From assembly GCA_025774405.1 (NCBI GenBank), contig JALGWB010000150.1, positions 1 through 5,490 on the forward strand: a stretch of 5,490 nucleotides of DNA, given 5' to 3'. The notes under the pieces were generated by a model, which had not been told where the DNA came from, made no database searches, and saw only the letters and a list, made by a program, of their open reading frames with translations. The DNA is from a bacterium. GTDB lineage: Bacteria; Arandabacterota; Arandabacteria; Arandabacterales; Arandabacteraceae. Shown here one piece after another: positions 1 through 4,989 of this stretch (the first letter of the stretch is position 1; each line of letters begins with the position of its first letter). Both the position numbers and the translations under genes were made by a program.

Positions 1-2
1 AG

Positions 3-194
3 ACCTACACTGTGGATACACCATTGAATAGGATGCTAACATCCAGTATGATAGCCAAAGCAACAAAGAAAGCTCTTGAGGCCACAAGAGACTCTATTGA
101 CTTACTCAAACTCCTATCCCAGATTGAGACCCTGCAGAAGCAACTTGACCGTGCATACAGACTCAAGCACACAGGAACAGGAGTAGGAAGATGA
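3..194 (+). CDS. C-terminal end of an unrecognised protein, 5' end outside the window
   Basis: The frame is open from the left edge (Thr-Tyr-Thr-Val-Asp-Thr-Pro-Leu-Asn-Arg) to a TGA at 192-194, giving about 63 visible residues. A GTG at 12 could start a 60-residue protein, but no Shine-Dalgarno can be judged so near the edge, so a continuing gene is more likely. The sequence is mostly helical and lysine/leucine-rich, with a spaced leucine pattern over the second half (LLKLLSQIETLQKQL) that could form a coiled coil. The 'DTPLNR' segment faintly recalls the D-x-P-x-NR motif of McrC/DUF2357-type restriction proteins, which is weak evidence only. In those families more sequence follows this motif, so if that relation is right the gene is truncated here. 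Codon choice looks genuinely coding. Function unknown. Confidence 0.45.
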   Translation, partial: TYTVDTPLNRMLTSSMIAKATKKALEATRDSIDLLKLLSQIETLQKQLDRAYRLKHTGTGVGR

Positions 195-571
195 TGCTCC
201 AAAGCATACCTCAAGCTAAACCAATTTCAGGCAGCTCTATTTTTGAGGAAAGACGGCTGTGCGAGCTCGTCAGGGTATCATTTCTCAGAAATAGGGACAG
301 GTGCCGTCAGCTTCGACTCAGGAGTGAAGACCAGCGCTATCTTACCGCGCTTGTGCTCGTCGCAGGCCTTCCAACGCGCGTGGCCTTGGTCGTTGCGACA
401 GACATATGCTCGGTTAAGCTGCAAATAGGGGTGTGCAATGGTTTGCGCTCCGGATTGTTATGCTTTCCCATAGGGCGCCCCACTGGTGGTGACGGATGGT
501 TATATAAGCCGATGAGGGGGGGTAAGACAATCCCCCGCAATCACACTGTTACACCAGCAGGAAGATCTTGA
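191..571 (+). CDS. Doubtful hypothetical ORF, 126 residues, arginine-rich
   Basis: An ATG at 191 overlaps the preceding TGA as ATGA, and an AGGAG at 179-183 lies 7 bases upstream, so a translation-start signal is present. The predicted protein is unlike anything I recognise. The middle (about residues 20-75) is rich in Arg, Leu and Val, and the last 50 residues are Gly/Arg/Pro-rich and look like translated non-coding DNA. No signal peptide or known motif is evident. Frame 3 is also open over 195-428, so this stretch could instead be decayed sequence of the upstream gene after a frameshift or nonsense mutation. Nothing downstream depends on it. I list it because of the coupled start, with low confidence that it is a real gene. 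Confidence 0.25.
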   Translation: MMLQSIPQAKPISGSSIFEERRLCELVRVSFLRNRDRCRQLRLRSEDQRYLTALVLVAGLPTRVALVVATDICSVKLQIGVCNGLRSGLLCFPIGRPTGGDGWLYKPMRGGKTIPRNHTVTPAGRS

Positions 572-724
572 CCTTGGGGTTTCCTCTCAGCAGCGGTATG
601 GTGGAGGTAGAATATCGGTGAGGCAAACCTCGATGCCTGCGAGTCTGGGGAGGGGAGGTCCATCGGATGCTATTCTGTTCGTCATACATTCAGGGGTTAG
701 ATGAGGGATTAGGGAGCGAATGAG

Positions 725-826
725 ATGATGAGGTTTGTGGTTGTGCCAGTGATCTCCATTGTGGTCGGCACAGCTTGCCTGGCGGAGCAAAGAGAGCAGG
801 TGGCGGTGGCAGATTCGTGTTCATAG
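725..826 (+). CDS. Possible small secreted peptide or remnant of an exported protein (33 residues)
   Basis: An AGGGAG at 711-716 precedes tandem ATG codons at 725 and 728, with 8 bases to the first. The peptide begins MMRFVVVPVISIVVG and continues TACLAEQ: one Arg, a hydrophobic core of about 11 residues, then small residues and a charged tail. That is the layout of a signal peptide, with plausible cleavage after Cys-Leu-Ala. The Cys is not in a good lipobox. A TAG at 824-826 ends it, but the frame is then open again to 923, so it could be a nonsense-interrupted gene of about 65 residues. It is short enough to be chance, and Val-rich hydrophobic peptides arise easily from GT-rich DNA such as this. 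No homologue is recalled. Confidence 0.22.
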   Translation: MMRFVVVPVISIVVGTACLAEQREQVAVADSCS

Positions 827-867
827 AAGAAGGGGCCGCCTTTGAGGATCGCAGAGGTCATGGAGGT

Positions 868-897
868 AACTGATCGATCTTCGCAAAACAATCAGTT
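868..897. repeat. Inverted repeat just upstream of the operon promoter
   Basis: AACTGAT at 868-874 and ATCAGTT at 891-897 are perfect 7-base inverted arms separated by 16 bases. The left arm runs into a small palindrome, GATCGATC (872-879). The right arm ends two bases before the -35 element at 900, which is where a dimeric regulator could bind. No T-run follows the right arm, so an intrinsic terminator is less likely. A chance repeat of this size is possible in a region this long. Confidence 0.4.
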
Positions 898-899
898 TG

Positions 900-928
900 T
901 TGACGGACTGAGGTGGTTGTGCTAAAAT
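900..928 (+). promoter_or_regulatory. Sigma-70 type promoter of the redox operon
   Basis: TTGACG (900-905, five of six matches to the -35 consensus TTGACA) and TAAAAT (923-928, five of six matches to TATAAT) are separated by exactly 17 bases. Transcription would begin around 934-936. That leaves a leader of about 20 bases containing the ribosome binding site before the GTG at 957. Position, spacing and strand all fit a promoter for the five-gene cluster. No comparable promoter was seen inside the cluster. Confidence 0.72.
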
Positions 929-941
929 GCCCGGAGCAGTT

Positions 942-950
942 GGCGGGAGG
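942..950 (+). promoter_or_regulatory. Ribosome binding site of the polyferredoxin gene
   Basis: GGCGGGAGG ends 6 bases before the GTG at 957. It is the strongest purine-rich site near that start, which supports a GTG start with no alternative ATG nearby. Confidence 0.75.
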
Positions 951-956
951 CAATAA

Positions 957-1340
957 GTGAAAATTGGAAGAGAAGAGTCAAGGTGCAGCGGGTGCCGCAC
1001 ATGCCAGCTTGTCTGTGCGCTTCATCATTTCAAGGAGAACAATCCTAAGAAAGCTGCAATTGGTATAAGAGGAGAGTTTCCGGAGCCAGGAAGATACCGA
1101 ATAAGCCTTTGCACTCAATGTGAGAAGTGCATTGATGCCTGTCCTGAGGGTGCGATAAGCAAGGTCGATGGGATAATCAGGATCAATTCTGAAAAGTGCA
1201 CTTACTGCCTTGCTTGTGTGGATGCCTGCCCATTTGATGCAATATTCACCCATAGTGATTTCAAGGTACCTTTTATCTGTGATGTCTGCGGTGAGTGTGT
1301 TGAAATCTGTCCGACCAAGGCCCTGTACTGGAAGTCTTGA
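957..1340 (+). CDS. Polyferredoxin with four [4Fe-4S] sites, AorA-like electron-transfer subunit
   Basis: This 127-residue protein carries 16 cysteines in four complete C-x2-C-x2-C-x3-C quartets: C10/13/16/20, C52/55/58/62, C81/84/87/91 and C108/111/114/118. Pro follows the last Cys in quartets 2, 3 and 4, as in bacterial ferredoxins. There is no signal peptide, Tat motif or membrane segment, so it should be cytoplasmic. The arrangement matches the small iron-sulfur subunits of the HycB/DmsB type that accompany many AOR enzymes (AorA in Aromatoleum). Its gene lies 14 bases ahead of the AOR gene, supporting a role as the AOR's electron partner or relay. The first quartet lacks the following Pro (C-A-L-H-H) and is followed by an insert of about 30 residues before the second, as in that family. 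It is the first gene after the promoter. Family assignment is firm; partnership with the AOR is inferred. Confidence 0.93.
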   Translation: MKIGREESRCSGCRTCQLVCALHHFKENNPKKAAIGIRGEFPEPGRYRISLCTQCEKCIDACPEGAISKVDGIIRINSEKCTYCLACVDACPFDAIFTHSDFKVPFICDVCGECVEICPTKALYWKS

Positions 1341-1346
1341 GGGAGG
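1341..1346 (+). promoter_or_regulatory. Ribosome binding site fixing the AOR start
   Basis: GGGAGG directly follows the polyferredoxin TGA and lies 8 bases before a GTG at 1355. An in-frame TTG at 1337 would place this site inside the coding sequence and has no comparable site of its own, so GTG 1355 is preferred. Confidence 0.75.
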
Positions 1347-1354
1347 CAGCAAAA

Positions 1355-3193
1355 GTGATACCAGGCTATGGTGGCAAGATCCTAAGAGTCAATCTGAGTG
1401 AGAATAAAATCACAAGCGAACCAACTCCTGAAAATCTCATAAGGGAATATCTTGGTGCACGTGGTTTTATCATCCATACGCTTTACACTGAGCTTGCTCC
1501 AGGGACTGATCCTCTGAGTCCACCGGCGAAGTTCATAATAGCGACAGGGCCCCTCAGCGGGATATTTTTGCCATCTTCAGGCAAGTTTCAGTCAGGTGGA
1601 AAGTCACCACTTACGGGTGGCTATGGTGAAGCCAATTGTGGTGGACACCTGCCAGCTGAACTGAAGATGGCTGGTTATGACATGATTGTGATCGAGGGCA
1701 AAAGTCCCAAGCCCTGCTACATCGTGGTTGAGGATGATGATGTGAGACTTGAGGATGCAAGCGCACTTTGGGGTAAGGGTTCGCTAACAACTGAGAAGCT
1801 TCTCAAGGACAGCCTCGGTGAGGACTTCCAGATTGCGACCATAGGGCCTGCTGGTGAGAATCTTGTCAAGATAGCCTGCATAAGTCACGACTTCGGAAGG
1901 CAGGCTGGTAGAACCGGGCTTGGAGCAATTCTTGGTTCAAAGAATGTTAAGGCAATCTGCGTGCGGGGCTCAAAGTCGATCCCCATTCATGATGTCGAAG
2001 GTCTCATCAGGGTTGCCCGCAGGATGTATGAGAAGTGCTTCACCAATCCAGCATTTGAGCTCTGGCAGAATTACGGTACAGGGTCAGTCACAGTGTGGGC
2101 CAATCGTATCGGTGCTTTCCCTACACGCAATTTCCGGTCAGGCTACTTCGAGCTGTTCACAAACTTAAGTGGTATCACTATGCGTAAAGAGGTGGTTGTC
2201 ATAAACAAGGGCTGCTTTGCATGCGCAATGTGTTGCGGAAAGTATTCCCACACCAAAAAGGGTGACTACGATGCATATGTTGAAGGACCTGAATATGAGA
2301 CGACTGCCATGATTGGAGGCAACTGTGCCCTCGGGGATATTCGAGATGTGGCTTATGCCAACTATCTCTGTGATGAATACGGGATTGATACGATCTCGGG
2401 TGGAAGCATCATCGCTTTTGCCATTGAGTGTTTCGAACGTGGAATCATTACTGAGAAGGACACCGGTGGGGTGAAGCTCAAGTTTGGAGATCCTGCAAGT
2501 GTTTTCGCCTTGATAAAGAAGATTGCCCTGCGTGAGGATGTCGGGGATCTCCTCGCAGAAGGCACAAGGAAAGCAGCTGAGACAATTGATAAGGATGCAA
2601 TCAAGTTTGCCATGCAGGTTAAGGGGCTTGAGCAAAGCGGATATGAGTCACGAAGAGCTCCGGCGATGTTGCTTTCGTACATGACCTCCGACATTGGGGC
2701 TCACCATCGTCCGTCATGGGCTGTCACCCATGATCTGGTAACGGGACGGGATACGCCTGAGAACAAGGCTGCTAAGGTGATTGAGCTACAGCATACCCGT
2801 CCTCTCTTCGATACACTTGGGGTCTGCAGGCTTCCATGGATTGAAATGGGTGTGCCTGTAAGTGACTACGCCGAGGCGTTCAGGATGATAACGGGAATCG
2901 ACTATAGCGAGGAGGATCTTTACCATATCTCCGAGCGGATCTGGAATCTTACACGAATGTTCTGGGTGCGGGAGGTGCCTGGATTTGGGCGTCAATATGA
3001 TCTGCCTCCGGCGAGAGTCTGGGAGGATGAGATTCCAGATGGTCCGACAAAGGGTGGCATCTTCGAGCGCGACAAGATCGAGGCCATGCTTGATGAGTAT
3101 TACGAGTTGCGTGGGTGGACCAAGGACGGTGTTCCCACTGAAGAGAAGCTCAAAGAGCTGGGGCTCGAGTGGGTACTTGAAAGTTCACGGTAG
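1355..3193 (+). CDS. aor: Aldehyde:ferredoxin oxidoreductase family enzyme (tungsten-bispyranopterin)
   Basis: This is a full-length 612-residue AOR protein (Pyrococcus furiosus AOR has about 605). The family interconverts aldehydes and carboxylic acids using ferredoxin-type electron carriers, at a tungsten bispyranopterin centre next to one [4Fe-4S] cluster. From the GTG start, the N-terminus PGYGGKILRVNL is the typical family opening. Residues 87-98 (TGGYGEANCGGH) and 181-201 (GRQAGRTGLGA, then GSKNVKAI) match conserved pterin-binding stretches. Cluster ligands are C287, C290 and C294 (C-x2-C-x3-C) plus C491, close to 288/291/295/494 in the Pyrococcus enzyme. EGPEYET at 310-316 holds the conserved acidic residues. 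H450-H451 in GAHHRPSW sits where the proposed catalytic His lies. There is no export signal. A TTG at 1337 would add six residues but lacks a ribosome site. The family is certain. The substrate and the metal (W or Mo) cannot be read from the sequence. Confidence 0.96.
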   Translation: MIPGYGGKILRVNLSENKITSEPTPENLIREYLGARGFIIHTLYTELAPGTDPLSPPAKFIIATGPLSGIFLPSSGKFQSGGKSPLTGGYGEANCGGHLPAELKMAGYDMIVIEGKSPKPCYIVVEDDDVRLEDASALWGKGSLTTEKLLKDSLGEDFQIATIGPAGENLVKIACISHDFGRQAGRTGLGAILGSKNVKAICVRGSKSIPIHDVEGLIRVARRMYEKCFTNPAFELWQNYGTGSVTVWANRIGAFPTRNFRSGYFELFTNLSGITMRKEVVVINKGCFACAMCCGKYSHTKKGDYDAYVEGPEYETTAMIGGNCALGDIRDVAYANYLCDEYGIDTISGGSIIAFAIECFERGIITEKDTGGVKLKFGDPASVFALIKKIALREDVGDLLAEGTRKAAETIDKDAIKFAMQVKGLEQSGYESRRAPAMLLSYMTSDIGAHHRPSWAVTHDLVTGRDTPENKAAKVIELQHTRPLFDTLGVCRLPWIEMGVPVSDYAEAFRMITGIDYSEEDLYHISERIWNLTRMFWVREVPGFGRQYDLPPARVWEDEIPDGPTKGGIFERDKIEAMLDEYYELRGWTKDGVPTEEKLKELGLEWVLESSR

Positions 3194-3202
3194 GGCTCCA
3201 AC

Positions 3203-4489
3203 TTGCTCCCACCTTCAATGAGGAAAAAAACTCGCTTCACATTCATTGTTGATCGCTCAAACCGTACAGCGTTCGCAACGCTTGTGGCATCGCTCGAGGG
3301 AATTTGCGAAGATCCCTTCTTGAGGCTTATCCGACCTGAAGAATTTGCAGCATTGGATTTGGGCAGCTCACCCGATTTGATTGATATCGTTGGATTCTCA
3401 ACCATGACGGCGACCTTTGATGCGTGTGTTGGCTTGCTTCGAAGACTCAAGATGCACAAGCACGGTCCCAATCTCGTGACCATGTGTGGCGGTTCTCATG
3501 CAACAGGCAGACCTCTTGAAGTGCTGAAGAGTGGATTCGACTACTGTTGTGTCGGTGAGGGTGAAGAGGTTTTAAGAAGGCTCGTCGTTAATCTTCAATC
3601 CTATGGCAAGGTAGGTGAGGTTCCTGGACTGTTGAGGCTTCGTGATGGAAAACTTGATGGTAGTTCAAGATCGCCTTGTGTTGAAATTGATTCCCTTCCT
3701 GCGCTTCCTCTCAGGCGGAAGTTCCCGACCTATATCGAGATTGGGCGAGGATGTCGGTGGGCTTGCGCTTACTGTCAGACTCCACGCATCCACGGTCGCA
3801 TTGAACGTTTTCGAAGCGCCAGGTCGGTGGAGATGGTTATCGCGAAATACAAAGAGTTTGGGATGAGAGATTTTCGCCTGCTTCTTCCCAATGCCCTTGG
3901 ATATTGTTCGACTGAGACGAGGGTTACGAACTGTGATGCGATTGAGGACCTGCTTGCGAGGGCATGCAAGGCCGCAGATGGTGGGCAGGTCTATCTTGGC
4001 TCGTTTCCATCCGAGGTAAGACCCGACTATGTCACACCTGAAGCGATTGCTGTTCTCAGGCGCTATGTCGCCAACAGGCGGCTCGTGATTGGGGGACAGG
4101 CGGCGAGCCATAGAATTCTTAAGGATATCCAGCGGAACCATACAGTTGAAGATATTCGCACGGCCTGCGAGATCGTACAGGGTTACGGTTTCCGAGCCAC
4201 AGTTGATCTCATGTTTGGCTTCCCGGACGAAGATGCTCAAGCCAGGGAGGAGACATTCGCCTTCATGGATGAGCTCGGAAGAAAGGGAATTGTCTTCAAC
4301 ATGCACTTCTTTATGCCCCTTCCAGGCACCCCACTGGCAGCTTCGTCGCCGAGTTTCCTTACGCCTGAGGATAGGCGCAGGCTTGACCGGCTCGCTTCGG
4401 GCGGTATAGTCAGGGGTGGATGGAGGCGCCAGGAGGAGATTGCAAGGCAATGGGTCTTAGGCCGCCAAGACAAAAGCCAATGCCCGTGA
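3203..4489 (+). CDS. B12-binding-like/radical SAM protein, MJ_1487-type (TIGR04013-like)
   Basis: This is a 428-residue protein from TTG 3203, which has an AGGG at 3192-3195 with 7-base spacing. An in-frame ATG at 3218 (423 residues) is the alternative but lacks a ribosome site. Residues 1-150 resemble a cobalamin-binding-like fold with CGGSHATGRP (95-104) and GFDYCCVGEGEE (ending at 122). No D-x-H-x-x-G base-off cobalamin motif is visible, so B12 binding is not assured. The radical SAM cluster motif is C184-x3-C188-x2-C191 (GRGCRWACAYCQTPR). Further signatures of this family are GSFPSEVRP (266-274), NHTVED, FGFPDED and MPLPGTP (371-377). Radical SAM enzymes cleave S-adenosylmethionine to start radical chemistry, but the reaction of this family is not established to my knowledge. 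The gene starts 9 bases after the AOR and its end overlaps the next gene by 40 bases. Superfamily is certain; subfamily is very likely. Confidence 0.92.
   Translation: MLPPSMRKKTRFTFIVDRSNRTAFATLVASLEGICEDPFLRLIRPEEFAALDLGSSPDLIDIVGFSTMTATFDACVGLLRRLKMHKHGPNLVTMCGGSHATGRPLEVLKSGFDYCCVGEGEEVLRRLVVNLQSYGKVGEVPGLLRLRDGKLDGSSRSPCVEIDSLPALPLRRKFPTYIEIGRGCRWACAYCQTPRIHGRIERFRSARSVEMVIAKYKEFGMRDFRLLLPNALGYCSTETRVTNCDAIEDLLARACKAADGGQVYLGSFPSEVRPDYVTPEAIAVLRRYVANRRLVIGGQAASHRILKDIQRNHTVEDIRTACEIVQGYGFRATVDLMFGFPDEDAQAREETFAFMDELGRKGIVFNMHFFMPLPGTPLAASSPSFLTPEDRRRLDRLASGGIVRGGWRRQEEIARQWVLGRQDKSQCP
4431..4436 (+). promoter_or_regulatory. Ribosome binding site of the DUF4416 gene, inside the radical SAM gene
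   Basis: A perfect AGGAGG lies 13 bases before ATG 4450, somewhat far. It is much closer to that codon than to ATG 4480, and it lies downstream of ATG 4420. It favours 4450 as the start. Confidence 0.5.
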
Positions 4490-4989
4490 AAATCTTCTGC
4501 GGCATGATTGCTAAGCAGGAAGCCATTGAACAGGCTGTCAGGAGGCTGTCAGTCTGCTTTGGCCAGATCGACGTTGAGAGCAAGGTGGTTCGATTTGAGG
4601 TGACCGATTACTATGAAGAGGAGATGGGGAGGGGGCTGGTCAGAAAATGGCTTGCCTTTGAAGGTTTGCGAGAAAGGGGTTTCCTGCCACTTGCAAAGCA
4701 TATGGCGCTCGAGATCGAGGCTCAGCTTTCGGAGGGCTGCCGACGCAAGATAAACATCGATCCTGGCTATGTCGATAATGCCCAGGTGGTTCTTGCTACA
4801 ACCAAGAATTATGCCCACCGCATCTATATCGGCATGGGCTACTATGCTGAAGTTACGCTTGTTTACAGAGGCGGCGGTTTCAAGCCACTGGAATGGACAT
4901 ATCCTGACTATCAAAGCCCTATCGCCCTGGAATTCTTCACTCGCGCAAGAAGTATCTATCACGCCGAGGTGAGAGCACTTGAGACCTGA
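4450..4989 (+). CDS. DUF4416 family protein
   Basis: This is a 179-residue protein of unknown function that matches the DUF4416 pattern along its whole length: PVKIFCGMI near residues 12-20, FEVTDYYEEEMG at 49-60, NIDPGY at 102-107, LATTKNYAHRIYIG at 115-128 and WTYPDY at 149-154. The density of conserved Asp, Glu, His, Tyr and Thr in these blocks suggests an enzyme or ligand-binding protein, but no catalytic role is known to me. No signal peptide or membrane segment is seen. ATG 4450 gives the short basic/proline leader (MGLRPPRQKP) usual before the PVK block. ATG 4480 would start inside that block (169 residues), and ATG 4420 would add ten residues. The gene overlaps the radical SAM gene by 40 bases and the transporter gene by 11, so translation is probably coupled. 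The protein looks intact. Confidence 0.94.
   Translation: MGLRPPRQKPMPVKIFCGMIAKQEAIEQAVRRLSVCFGQIDVESKVVRFEVTDYYEEEMGRGLVRKWLAFEGLRERGFLPLAKHMALEIEAQLSEGCRRKINIDPGYVDNAQVVLATTKNYAHRIYIGMGYYAEVTLVYRGGGFKPLEWTYPDYQSPIALEFFTRARSIYHAEVRALET
4966..4973 (+). promoter_or_regulatory. Ribosome binding site of the transporter gene
   Basis: GAGGTGAG, inside the 3' end of the DUF4416 gene, lies 5 bases before a TTG at 4979. It makes that TTG the best start. The ATG at 4995 is in another frame and stops after four codons. Confidence 0.6.

Larger units (their letters stand above)
572..899. other. Intergenic stretch with no conventional gene
   Basis: This roughly 330-base region is purine-rich on the + strand, with repeated GGGGAGG-like runs around 646-658 and 706-716. 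Longer minus-strand frames here encode His/Pro/Cys-rich peptides that look like artefacts. I see no tRNA T-loop, no rRNA or tmRNA signature, no CRISPR-like repeats and no stem-plus-T-run terminator. What it does hold is the small ORF at 725-826 and the left part of the inverted repeat at 868-897, both listed separately. A structured 5' leader or small RNA cannot be excluded by eye. Confidence 0.5.

Noticed and set aside
311..329. Small hairpin CTTCGACTCAGGAGTGAAG as part of a tRNA or tmRNA
   Set aside because: There is no matching acceptor stem, D-arm or GTTCGA T-loop around it; an isolated stem with a bulge is expected by chance.
192..428. TGA at 192-194 as a selenocysteine codon continuing the left-edge frame to 428
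   Set aside because: No hairpin with the shape of a bacterial SECIS follows within 40 bases, and the residues beyond show no family pattern.
511..540. G-run/C-run hairpin (GGGGG, 9-11 base loop, CCCCC) as a terminator
   Set aside because: The stem is only 5 pairs and is not followed by a T-run.
200..560. RNase P RNA-like fragments (GAGGAAAGAC near 245, GCAAATAGGGG near 421)
   Set aside because: Both resemble conserved RNase P blocks, but the expected 3' ACAGAA-CCGGCUUA block and the P4 pairing are missing, so the likeness is taken as chance.
737..922. Direct repeat GTGGTTGTGC at 737-746 and 913-922
   Set aside because: Ten bases repeated twice in a G/T-rich region is weak, and the copies have different contexts (small ORF versus promoter spacer).
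572..956. Molybdenum/tungsten cofactor or cobalamin riboswitch ahead of the operon
   Set aside because: I looked for conserved core blocks because of the W/B12-related genes but recognised none, and the promoter at 900-928 leaves a leader of only about 20 bases.
978..1352. Long minus-strand open frame opposite the polyferredoxin
   Set aside because: It is a shadow of the Cys-rich + strand gene, with no ribosome site and no recognisable protein.
3665..4450. 261-codon minus-strand open frame opposite the radical SAM gene
   Set aside because: The + strand encodes clear radical SAM motifs over the same bases; the minus-strand protein shows no known motif.
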